Shown here: piece after piece, positions 35,488 to 44,800 of the stretch
Layout: each line of letters starts with the position of its first letter
Position numbering within the stretch: position 1 is the first letter of the stretch
Origin: Buddleja alternifolia
Lineage: Eukaryota > Streptophyta > Magnoliopsida > Lamiales > Scrophulariaceae
Direction of reading: 5' to 3'
DNA length: 64,000 nucleotides
Assembly (NCBI GenBank): GCA_019426215.1
Contig: CM033396.1
Coordinates: 30,919,154-30,983,153, forward strand
Notes under the pieces: generated by a model
The model's database searches: none
What the model was told of the DNA's origin: nothing
What the model saw: the letters and a program-made list of their open reading frames with translations, nothing else
Program-made: the position numbers and the translations under genes

Positions 35488-38286
35488 CTCCCCCGCAGTC
35501 GAAACGTGAGGGTCCTGAACAGTGAGACTGGAACGAAACTCCAAAAAAAGTGTAGAAACCAATCCTTTAGTAAAAATATCTGCAAACTGGCGGGATGAAG
35601 GAACATGTAATACACGCACCTTAGCAAGAGAAACACGTTCACGTACAAAATGTGAAGACGCGGCGGAAGCATCGGGTGCAGGAGGAGGTGGAGACTGGAG
35701 ATGATGAAGGAGAGGGGGTGGATCATCATCAGGAGAGAGAAAATCAAGATCGTGAGGAGGGGCAGTAGATGGAATAGTTGAGAAGGGAAAGACGGTTTCG
35801 TCAAAAAGGACATGACGAGAGAGAACGATTTTGTTGGTGTTTAAATCGAGGCACCGATATCCTTTATGTTGAGATGCAAACCCTAAGAAAACACAAGCAA
35901 AAGAGCGAGGGGATAATTTATGAGGAGATGTGGAAGATAAGTTCGGGTAACACAGGCAGCTGAAAACACGAAGATGATCATAGGAGGGAGAGGTATGGTA
36001 TAGAAGCTCGAAGGGAGTTTGGAAGGAAAGGACGGTAGTGGGCAGAATATTGAGAAGATGAACAGTCATGTGAAGGGCTTCAGCCCAGAAGCACGGGGGA
36101 AGGGAAGCTTGAAACAAGAGAGTGCGAATTTTATTGTTAATTGTTTGAATAGTACGCTCGGCTTTGCCGTTTTGCTGTGAAGTATGAGGACAAGAGAAGC
36201 GAAAAAGAATACCATTATTTTTGAAAAAAGAGTGCATAAGATTATTATCAAACTCACCGTCATGATCACATTGGAACGTTTTGATTTTACATTGAAATTG
36301 GGTGTGCACATAGGTGTAAAATGCAATAAAAACATTGGCAGCTTCAGATTTGTGACGTAAAGGAAAGACCCAGAGGAAATGAGAAAAATCATCAAGAAAA
36401 AGAATGTAATAACGAAAACCACTAATACTAGGAATAGGTGATGTCCATAAATCAGAGTGAATAAGTTCAAATAAAGTACTACTACGAGAGAGAGAGAGAG
36501 AACTAGAAAAAGGTAAACGTTTATGCTTTCCTAGTTGACAAGCATGACATAAAGAACTAGAATCATTTTTAATACAAGAAATAAAATTATGATTAGATAA
36601 AAAACTAAGAATTGATGTTCCCGGATGACCAAGACGACGATGCCAGATAACGGGAGAGGAAGAGAGGCGGGAGACTGATTGGAAGGCAGATGAGAGGTGA
36701 AGCATGGGGTAGAGGTCGCCATCACTGTCACTACGAAGAAGGAGCTCACCGGACCGAAGATCCTTTACAGAAAAACCAAAGGGGTCAAATGTGACGGAGC
36801 AATTATTTTCACGAGTGAATTGCCTAACAGAAATTAAATTTTTAACTAAAAGAGGAGAAACAAGAACGTGATTGAGAGAAAGAGTGCGAGAAGGTGTAGA
36901 AAAAAAATTCTGACCAACACAATTAACCGGTAGTATAGCACCATTTGCAACAACAATGGAATTAGAAGTACGAGAATGTACAAAATTACGTAAGTTATCT
37001 TGGTGAGGAGTCATGTGATTGCTTGCTCCGGTATCCATATACCACTGTTCGTCAGGTTGCTGAATCGACATAGTCTGAAATAAGTGAGATAAGTCGGGGG
37101 AAGCATGGGTAGTGGGCTGCGCGGACGGGCTGACTGAAGATGGGCCCGAGAGAGACGGGCTGGAAGGCGTGAGAGTGTTGGACAGGCCCAAAGACGGAGA
37201 GAAGATGGGCTGGTGAGCGGCTGTGGAGGCAGCTGAATTGGGCTGGACAGAGGACCAATTGACGGGCTGCTGGACGGCCCAGTGCAGCGGATGGAGTTGC
37301 TGGACGGGAGCCCAATCTGCGCTGTTGGCCGAGTAGAAGGGGAGGCCGTTGGGTTGGGCCAGGGGCGGTTTTTGGGATGGGCCTCGGTGATATGGGCCTG
37401 AAAAAGAACTTGGTACCAATTTGTACGAGAAACCCGGTGGAGCAGGAGGTGGTCGTGGGTTCGAACCTGAATAATAGCCACGATGGGAATTTCCACCACC
37501 ACGATTATCAAACCTGCCATTACCCCTACCTCGACCTCGATAATTATTATAATTTGTGTTTCGATAATTAGGTGGGGTGGGGGTTTGATTGAATAATGCC
37601 GTGGTGGAGTCGGGGGGTGAGATGGGTGAGTGAAAATGTTTTTCTCGTGATTCGTGAATGATGAGTAAATTGCGGACTTCAGAAAAAGAGGGAAGAGGTT
37701 TGGTGGTGGTAATAACGGTGACGAGGGGAAGATAGGATTCCGGGAGCCCGTGTAATAATTGAAGTAAAAACGCATTATCAGAAACGGGGCTATCTAAATC
37801 TTTAAGAGTATTGGCGAGAAACTTCATCTCCTGACAATATTGAGTAATGGAAAGAGAGCCTTTTTGAAAATTATGAAAACGTTCATTGATTTCTAAGGAA
37901 CGAGAGGGTTTATTATTGCAAAAGTTCTCTTCAATAGCAAACCAAAGGTCATGAGCAGTGGCATACTCTAAATCAAGATTTTTTAAAAGTTTGATATCAA
38001 CGGTAGAGTAAAACCAACGTTTGATTGTGGAATCTAACGAATACCATTGATCATCGGATTTATCAGAGGGTGTGGATTTTCCGGAAAGATGATCAAAAAC
38101 GGAATAACTACAGCAGAGATCCATAAACATACCGCGCCAAAGTTTATAATTAGAATCATTATCATTTAATTTAAAACCAAAGGAGGAATAAACACTACCG
38201 GCTGCGAGAGCAGGATGAATAGGTTGAGATTTTGAAACGGTGGGGTTGGGATTGGGATTGGGATTTTCGGTTTCTTGAGGATGCAT
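35482..38286 (-). CDS. Copia gag-protease-integrase polyprotein with RT deleted
   Basis: One uninterrupted frame of 934 aa from MHPQETENPN; an upstream Met at 38313 adds nine residues, and the positions given here count from it. Gag (about 45-225) includes NYKLWRGMF and a UBN2-type core. A Gly/Arg/Asn-rich linker replaces any CCHC knuckle. The protease motif is WYMDTGASNHM (Asp427). The GAG-pre-integrase zinc motif is HRRLGH...CHAC. The integrase core keeps Asp621, Asp683 and Glu719 (DD35E spacing). After DASAASSHFVRERVSLAKVR the protein joins KVLHVPSSRQFADIFTKGL-like sequence, the extreme end of RNase H. The RT and most of RNase H are missing without a frame break. It may still make Gag and integrase. 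Confidence 0.9.
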   Translation of the reverse strand: MHPQETENPNPNPNPTVSKSQPIHPALAAGSVYSSFGFKLNDNDSNYKLWRGMFMDLCCSYSVFDHLSGKSTPSDKSDDQWYSLDSTIKRWFYSTVDIKLLKNLDLEYATAHDLWFAIEENFCNNKPSRSLEINERFHNFQKGSLSITQYCQEMKFLANTLKDLDSPVSDNAFLLQLLHGLPESYLPLVTVITTTKPLPSFSEVRNLLIIHESREKHFHSPISPPDSTTALFNQTPTPPNYRNTNYNNYRGRGRGNGRFDNRGGGNSHRGYYSGSNPRPPPAPPGFSYKLVPSSFSGPYHRGPSQKPPLAQPNGLPFYSANSADWAPVQQLHPLHWAVQQPVNWSSVQPNSAASTAAHQPIFSPSLGLSNTLTPSSPSLSGPSSVSPSAQPTTHASPDLSHLFQTMSIQQPDEQWYMDTGASNHMTPHQDNLRNFVHSRTSNSIVVANGAILPVNCVGQNFFSTPSRTLSLNHVLVSPLLVKNLISVRQFTRENNCSVTFDPFGFSVKDLRSGELLLRSDSDGDLYPMLHLSSAFQSVSRLSSSPVIWHRRLGHPGTSILSFLSNHNFISCIKNDSSSLCHACQLGKHKRLPFSSSLSLSRSSTLFELIHSDLWTSPIPSISGFRYYILFLDDFSHFLWVFPLRHKSEAANVFIAFYTYVHTQFQCKIKTFQCDHDGEFDNNLMHSFFKNNGILFRFSCPHTSQQNGKAERTIQTINNKIRTLLFQASLPPCFWAEALHMTVHLLNILPTTVLSFQTPFELLYHTSPSYDHLRVFSCLCYPNLSSTSPHKLSPRSFACVFLGFASQHKGYRCLDLNTNKIVLSRHVLFDETVFPFSTIPSTAPPHDLDFLSPDDDPPPLLHHLQSPPPPAPDASAASSHFVRERVSLAKVRVLHVPSSRQFADIFTKGLVSTLFLEFRSSLTVQDPHVSTAGEC

Positions 38287-38655
38287 GGTTAAAAGGAATT
38301 TAGTCGAAAACACAAATTATGAACAATTATCGAAAAAGACGAGAGAAGAGATAAATAACAAGAAGTAATACCGTGAAGATGAAAAGAAATAATAATCGAA
38401 CCTTGAAGATGTGGCTTGATGACCGAGAGGCACGAGATTCCAAGATGAGAGGAAATCCGATGCTGTTGAAGGCTGTATAATAAAAGGTAGTGCGTTGAGG
38501 GGGAAAAACAACGACTTGTGAAGGGAAGGAAGGACTAAATTATGCCGGAAAAAAATTGAAAGAAGAACAGCGGCGGTGGAGGATGAAGTTTGGGGGGTGG
38601 CCGGCTGTTTCTAAGGATGTAGGGAAGGAGGAGAGAGACCGAGGATATGTGATTT

Positions 38656-38666
38656 GGCTGATACCA
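38656..38666 (-). promoter_or_regulatory. Primer binding site of the copia element
   Basis: Minus strand TGGTATCAGCC, immediately after the 5' LTR end, complementary to the 3' end of initiator tRNA-Met in its first eight or nine bases. Confidence 0.82.
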
Positions 38667-38821
38667 TGTTAAGGTAGAATTCCCCTTGAATATTATTAAT
38701 GACTAGCAAAGATATATGTAGAATTTACAATAAGAGACATAAAATAAGGAAAGACTTAATGTAAACCTAAACTACCATATAAAATAAAGAAGAACATAAT
38801 AATTCTATAATAACTCTAACA
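38667..38821 (-). repeat. 5' LTR of the copia element
   Basis: 155 bp, nearly identical to 35333-35487 (two differences), indicating a recent insertion. Confidence 0.92.
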
Positions 38822-39225
38822 CACTTGAGTAGGAATTTTTTTTTTGAATTTAACACTTAGAGAACTTTCAGTTTTTCTCCTCTTTTTCCCCTTCCTATTA
38901 CTTGCTCTCTATTTATTTGATAGTTTTTTTAGTCAATAATAAATAGGTTGGTTAATTTTGAAAAATGCACTAAAATATAAAGAAGACGATAAATGATCAC
39001 ATCTTATGTCAAATCATAAAACGAGAATATATTAAACTAGTCAACAAAATGTGTTGGTTTTATGTTATAACAAATGAAGTATTTGTTTGTGTACATTGGA
39101 AGTATTATCTTTAATTTTTAGTGTTGTCATAGTCTATACATTCGACTATGTTTTCATTCTTATTTTTATTTCCTTAGTTTCCATAGGAAATTTGGTTCAT
39201 TTATTTATTTTTTTAGTAAAAATTA
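38822..39225. other. Intergenic DNA, nothing recognised
   Basis: AT-rich flank between the copia element and the MITE arm at 39226. No coding signal. Confidence 0.45.
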
Positions 39226-39366
39226 GGGTTAATTACACTTACTATTCCTCTTATTTAATATAATTACAGTCCAATTTGCTTATTTTTTGCTCATAACATA
39301 CACCACCTCTTATATAAAAACCTTACATTGACCCCCTCTAACTGACGGTCATTAGTCAAGCATGAT

Positions 39367-41000
39367 TGTTGGTCGTTTAGCGTATATAAATTAAGACCAA
39401 ATTAACGCAAGTGCACGTGCCGACAGGTAATAAAGTGTGTCAAAGTACGGATATCGTTCCCAAGGAGACTTAACTAAATTTAAAAAGAATTAAAGTGAAA
39501 ATTATATCGAAGTGTCTCAAATTCCAATTAATAATATGATTGTGTAATTAACAAACAACTAATTAAAAGCAAGAACTAAGCGAGAAATAACCAAATTGAT
39601 TAAATGTAGGCTTCCCCCATTCCCTCTAGTTACCGGATTAAAGCAATAAATTAATCTTTAGTTCTATCATCATCTCAGTTGCTAAGTCTAAACACTAATA
39701 TACTTCTATGAAACTATCGAATATATAAAACCTTATCAAACTCTAGTCTTCTCCATATGTACTATGCAAGAAGAAACTAAGACTAGACACATTAAGATTA
39801 AGTTATCTTCAAGCTAAGAAGGGTCTAAGGTATATGTCTATCCTCAAAGACAAATAATGCAACTTATCCTATCCTAAATTCATTATCCTTCTCTATTTAA
39901 TCCAAGTTCTATACTTAATATTCCTATGTCTAGTTCAATTAAGCAAACAAATACTCAAAATAAGTGGCCAGTCGACTTGAGGCATTGAACAAGTAAAGAG
40001 ATGAAGAATTAAACTAAAAACATAAAATTTACATTAAATCCAAATAACTAGAGTTCCGGGGTGTGCCTACTAAAAAAATAGCTCATAATTATTAAGAAAA
40101 ACACAGAAAAACTAAGAGAATTCATGTCTACAATCTACAAATTCAACATGGAAAGATCTAACCAATAAGGACAATAAATAAATCTTGAAGATGATTTATT
40201 CTTCTCGCTAGTGATGTCAATCTTCACTTGAATCCTTTGTATTCTTGTCAAAATCAACCCCTTTAGCTTAAGATGTATTTTCTTTAGGTTTCTCACTCTT
40301 TTTCCTCAGCAAAAACGTGTATATCCTTGTGTAGCTCACCAATCCTTTTTATATCTCCAAAATTCTTTCTCTTTCTTCTAATAGACCATAGCCGTCAATT
40401 TTGAGCTCAATGTTCTCTGATCTAACGGCTTCCAATGAGTCTAACTCCAATAGGAAAGTTGAAGCCTCTCTTCTTAGCTTTAAAACTCCGCTGGAATCAA
40501 GAGATTTGGATATTTGGTTGAGGGGATGTGATCAAAAGAGTATAAACTGGTCGCTGGACGAAAAATCAAGAACAGGTCTCCCATGTCCCGCACCACGACA
40601 TGGCACTAGTTCAATTTTCTACATGGGACTAGCTTCCCATGCGCTCGTCGTGGCATGCCACTGCATGACTTGAAAATCTTTGATTTTCTTTGATTCTTTC
40701 TTATCTCTCTCCTTAATTTGTGATTTTCTTCCTTCTTTCTTTGTGATTTGCTCTTATGCCAATGAGAACCTATAAAACACAATTTCATTCAATTTCAACA
40801 CCTAAGACTCTTGAATTACTAAAAACACCAAAAGCATAACAATAACGCACCAAAACAACTAAAGCAACTACTAAAGATGACTCAACATAAAAACAACAAA
40901 AAAGTGGTAAAAAAACTTGAAATCACCAACACGAAACTACAAAAGAGCATGCAAACACCAAATAAAAGCTAGATAATTCTATACAAATACAAAATTATTA
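39367..41000 (-). mobile_element. Ty3/gypsy (Tat/Athila-type) LTR remnant, minus strand
   Basis: On the minus strand this segment has an LTR-like course. A TATA-like box (atataaaaagga) lies near 40345. A long AT-rich leader follows, then near 39470-39380 the run ccttgggaacgatatccgta, ctttgacacac and a tgcacttgcgttaatttgg end. The end is organised like the Athila LTR ends at 56090-56186. No internal domains are present, so it is a solo or truncated LTR. The end near 41000 is not defined. Confidence 0.55.
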
Positions 41001-41048
41001 ATGACGAAAAGTATAAAATGCCAATCTTACCCTTGTTCTAAAAAATAA

Positions 41049-41427
41049 GGGATAATTGCATAAAACACCCCTGTGTTATTTCAAAAACGCTAAAAAACCT
41101 CATGTGTTAACGAAATAAGCTAATGACCCCCATGTATTTCTAAAAAGTGTGCAAAAAAGCCAAATTTTGTTAAAATGATAGAAGAAAATATGTGTTTTTT
41201 GAGTGAATTGACACTATCAACCTTTTATAAAATATGAAGAGTATATAAATGACAAATGAGCATATCAATAAAGGTGAAAAACATGAAAAACGCGCTTGTT
41301 TTTTTAATGAAATTTGACTTTTTTGCACACTTTTTAACAACATAGGGGGTGATTAGCCTATTTCATTAACACAGGGTTTTTTTTAGCATTTTCGAAATAA
41401 CATAGGGGGGTTTTATGCAATTACCCC
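41049..41427. mobile_element. 379-bp MULE-type MITE
   Basis: Ends GGGATAATTGCATAAAAC and, on the other strand, GGGGTAATTGCATAAAAC; the inverted arms extend about 120 bp. Perfect 9-bp duplications aaaaaataa flank it at 41040-41048 and 41428-41436. Non-coding. Confidence 0.9.
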
Positions 41428-41514
41428 AAAAAATAATTTAAAAAGAGTTAATTACATTAAAAACATCCTTATTTAGGTGTATTTGCAATACAACCCACTT
41501 AATTGGATCATATA

Positions 41515-41946
41515 CACTACAAAAAACTAATACATTAGTGGCGAAATGTCAAGTGACAATGTCAAAGTTGTCACCAATTATAAGTTGTTAGTGATAATAA
41601 TTTTTGTTTTGTCACAACAATAAGTTCTATATGTTTAATAGTGACAATATTTGTGTTGAAGTTGTCAGTCTTGATAATTACTGACGAGGAAGTTCTTGTT
41701 ACTATTGAGAACTAGTGACATACCTTTAGTGACAAGTTAGTGGCAACAATTATAATTGTCATTTTATTTGTGTTGTCACTATACATATGTCACTAATTGT
41801 CAATAGTGACAAATTTGAAGAAACTTTTGTCACTAAAATTTTTTATTGTGACAAATAAAAAATTATTGTCATTCATTATGTATATCTAGTGACAAATAGC
41901 ATTGTCACTTTAAATTTTGTCACTAATATTACTATTTGTTGTAGTA
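41515..41946. mobile_element. CACTA-type MITE (432 bp)
   Basis: Starts CACTACAAAAAACTAA and ends TTTGTTGTAGTA, the inverse with the last base changed, with a 3-bp duplication ata on each side. The interior is filled with inverted and direct copies of tagtgacaa/ttgtcacta, the subterminal repeat style of CACTA elements. It interrupts a MITE arm at 41447-42000. Confidence 0.85.
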
Positions 41947-42025
41947 ATAACAGACACCACACTCTTACAATAAAACCTTACATTCACTCCCTATGACTAA
42001 CTTCCTTTACTTTTTTTTTACTATA

Positions 42026-42061
<36 letters not shown>

Positions 42062-42516
42062 TCCTTTTAACTCACTTTAATTTTCTAATTATTTTCATAT
42101 TTTTTAGCAAACTTCTCATTTAAATTTATCTGCATTGAATTATGATATTGCTTCTAAAATAAATCAAAACTTGGTATTTGTTTATAATTTCTAAGAAATA
42201 TTCAAATTGGTAGAAATTTGAATTTGCACTTCATTATCAAGATGTCAATAAGATTTTTACGGAATCATTTATTTAAGACTATATTAAAAATTACAGTTAC
42301 ATCATCTTTAATATGAAGAATTACATTCACCCTCTCAAGTGCAAAATGAGAATTCTAGAAAATATTTTTTTATGATGTTAGCAAACTAAGTTAGTTTTCC
42401 CATAGAAGGGGCAATTGTAAGGTTTTATTACAAGAGCTGTATTTGTTATGTGCTCAAAGTAAATGGATTGTATTGTAATTACACTAAATAAGAGGGATAG
42501 TTATTGTAATTAACCT

Positions 42517-42821
42517 GTGAAGATTAATATATATTTCTATAATTGGGGTAAATTTCTTGATTTAAAGTTATAGAGGCCAATTCAGCGGTATGGATCTTGG
42601 AGAAAGTGGCGACCAATAGGGATCATCCCTCAATATAGGTGTTCGGATTACATTACCAAGACTTTGCCTCAGGTTTGTGATAATCAAAAGTTTGAGTGGC
42701 GACGAATTTCAAGTGACATTCTCGTAGGAAAAGTTGGGTCATTTTTGTTACTTCTTTGGTTTATTGTTAAAAAGGATTTTTCTTTTCTTAGGCAAGAAAA
42801 ATGGGTAAAAATTGAATACTA
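42517..42821. other. Flank between the MITE cluster and the CACTA element
   Basis: About 300 bp with no recognisable gene. The 68-aa open frame here has no family resemblance. Confidence 0.4.
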
Positions 42822-42842
42822 CACTACCACAAAAAAGCCCTA

Positions 42843-43135
42843 TTACAGCGGTTTTAAAAAACTGCTGTAATAGGGGTACTCGGTTCGGACCTATGATAGC
42901 GGTTCGATCCAAACCGCTGTCATATGATGTCAGAAAAAAAAATTTAAAAAAAATTGGATACGACAGCGGTTCAGTCGAACCGCTATCATAAACCCGTCTA
43001 TGACAGCGGTTTGACTGAACCGTTGTCACAAAAAAAATTAAAAAAAAATTAAAAATTACATGTGACAGCGGTTCGGGCCGAACTGCTGTCACAAAGTTAC
43101 ATGTGACAGTGGTTCGGGTCGAATCGCTGTCGTAG
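42843..43135. repeat. CACTA subterminal repeat array
   Basis: At least eight copies of a ~12-bp motif (tgacagcggttcg and its complement cgaaccgctgtca, with variants) occur, several as back-to-back inverted pairs. In En/Spm such motifs bind TNPA; that role is inferred here. Confidence 0.8.
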
Positions 43136-43144
43136 GGGCCGGGT

Positions 43145-43256
43145 TTACTTAACCCGGTCTTCTCTCACACTCACACTCACACTCTCTCTCTCTCTCAAAT
43201 CTCTCACTATTACCCACCACCACCACCACCACCACACCCCCCACCACCACCACCAC

Positions 43257-43287
<31 letters not shown>

Positions 43288-43355
43288 AGTCTCTCTCTCT
43301 CTACTCGACCTCTAGCTGCAGACATTCTCCGTCGTCCGCTCCTCCCCTCTTTCGG

Positions 43356-43396
<41 letters not shown>

Positions 43397-43461
43397 CTCT
43401 CTCTCTCTACTCGACCTCTAGCTGCAGACATTCTCCGTCGTCCGCTCCTCCCCTCTTTCGG

Positions 43462-43512
<51 letters not shown>

Positions 43513-43530
43513 AGATATATATATATATAT
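43145..43530. repeat. (CT)n microsatellites with a 106-bp tandem duplication
   Basis: Long CT runs and a (CAC)n tract. A unit from agtctctctctctctactcg through the ctctttcggtat block occurs at 43288 and again at 43394. Open frames across it encode only Arg/Glu-type low complexity and are not genes. Confidence 0.85.
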
Positions 43531-43659
43531 ATATATGCACATAAGGATCGCCGCCGCCGCTGTCGCCGCCCACCTCCGCCTCCGCCGGCCACCGCCATTT
43601 AGTGGGTACATTTTTTTTAGATAAATATATATATATATATACACACACACATAGAGTAT

Positions 43660-43935
43660 AGAGTTAAATATTTGTGTATGTGTGGGTGTATGTATATATA
43701 TTTGTGTATGTGTGGGTGTATGTATATTTGTGTATATGTGGGTGTATGTATATATATTTGTGTATGTGTGAGTGTATGTATATATATATTTGTGTATGTG
43801 TGGGTGTATGTATATTTGTGTATATGTGGGTGTATGTATATATTTGTGTATGTGTGGGTGTATGTATATTTGTGTACATGTGAGTGTATGTATATATATT
43901 TGTGTATGTGTGGGTGTATGTATATTTGTGTATAG
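43660..43935. repeat. TG-rich minisatellite
   Basis: About nine imperfect units of tatttgtgtatgtgtgggtg plus tatgtata. The overlapping Cys/Tyr/Val-rich open frames on both strands are a by-product of the repeat. Confidence 0.88.
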
Positions 43936-44059
43936 TCTTGAGATTTGCCTATTTATTGAAAAATTTAAGGGAAATAAGGATTTGACTGAATTTAGTATTA
44001 ATTTGGGTTAGTCGAGTGTTAAATACGTTTGATTTGAGATCAAATTGTGGTTATTTTGT

Positions 44060-44300
44060 GGTTTAGGGTACATTGATTCAACTGGTGATCTATATTTAAT
44101 TTTAGTTGTTGAAAATATGATGTTTTATTTGTAATTTTATGTGATTTATGTGATCCGACTGGTGATCAATATTTGTAGTTGTTGGAAATATAATGTTTTA
44201 TGTGATCCAACTGGTGATCAATATATATTTATAAAATGATGCTTTATTTTTAGTTTTATGTGATTTATGTGATCCAACTGGTGATCAATATTTTCGTATA
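44060..44300. repeat. Imperfect repeats in the CACTA leader
   Basis: The word tgatccaactggtgatcaat recurs four times (about 44078, 44150, 44200, 44272) with tatgtgatttatgtgatcc spacers. Confidence 0.75.
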
Positions 44301-44370
44301 GTAAGATCGACATTTTGGGATTGTTGTGGGTGAAAGATTAGAATATTGGGTTTATTGTGGTTGAAAGATA

Positions 44371-44800
44371 CGAATTTTGTTGGTTGCAAGTTTGGAGGAG
44401 ATTAAGTCGAGAACTTGGTAGAAATTTTTGCGTCGATACTCTGCCGAATTTTTTCTAGGATAACGGAAAATAAATTAAAATTAAAATAATTTAATTAATT
44501 TAACTTAACTGATGTTAAAATTATTTAATTTAATTAATTAAGATCGAAATTGGATTTTAGCGGATCGTAAGATCCGAATTTTGTTGGTTGCAACTTACTC
44601 GGGTGAAGATTAAGTCGAGAACTTGGTAGAAATTTTTGCGTTGTTACTCTGCCGAATTGTTTCTAGAATAATGGAAAATAAATTAAAATAAAAATTATTT
44701 AATTAATTCAACTATCAACTGATGATAAAATTGTTTAATTTAATTAATTCAGAATCAAAATGGATCGAAGTTGGATTTTAGCGGATCGTATGTCGGAACA
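44371..44800. repeat. 204-bp tandem duplication covering the transposase start
   Basis: cgaattttgttggttgcaa starts at 44371 and again at 44575, and the following blocks (gagaacttggtagaaattt, ctctgccgaatt) are also repeated. The sequence ttggattttagcggatcgta at the transposase start (near 44770) is also present at about 44550 in the first unit. Confidence 0.82.

Larger units (their letters stand above)
35333..38821 (-). mobile_element. Young Ty1/copia element lacking reverse transcriptase
   Basis: Complete 3489-bp insertion with 155-bp LTRs at 35333-35487 and 38667-38821. The LTRs differ at only two positions. The flanks are perfect 5-bp duplications, cactt (35328-35332 and 38822-38826). The PBS (TGGTATCAGCC on the minus strand, 38656-38666) touches the 5' LTR and the PPT (gcgggggag, 35488-35496) touches the 3' LTR. 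The single ORF encodes gag, protease and integrase but jumps straight to the end of RNase H, so the element cannot copy itself. The short LTRs recall Ale/Retrofit-type copia; that is inference. Confidence 0.93.
39226..42516. mobile_element. MITE-arm cluster: long inverted arms enclosing nested insertions
   Basis: The ~115-bp arm at 39226-39340 (gggttaattacacttactat, then a ctcttatataaaaaccttac block) is inverted at about 42405-42516. A third arm in the left orientation starts near 41447 and continues after the CACTA MITE at 41947-42000. Outer flanks gtaaaaatta and gtgaagatta match at 8 of 10 bases. Either one ~3.3 kb element holds all the others, or two related MITEs lie in tandem with one missing an end. 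Inside are a gypsy LTR remnant, a MULE MITE and a CACTA MITE. Confidence 0.6.

Noticed and set aside
35433..37775. Several 60-250 aa frames overlapping the copia ORF, on both strands
   Set aside because: They are alternative-frame shadows of the 934-aa gag-protease-integrase frame, which has all the domain motifs.
43312..44011. Several open frames on both strands across the microsatellite/minisatellite block
   Set aside because: They translate only simple repeats (Arg-Glu, Ile-Tyr, Cys-Met-Val runs) and vanish if the repeat is masked.
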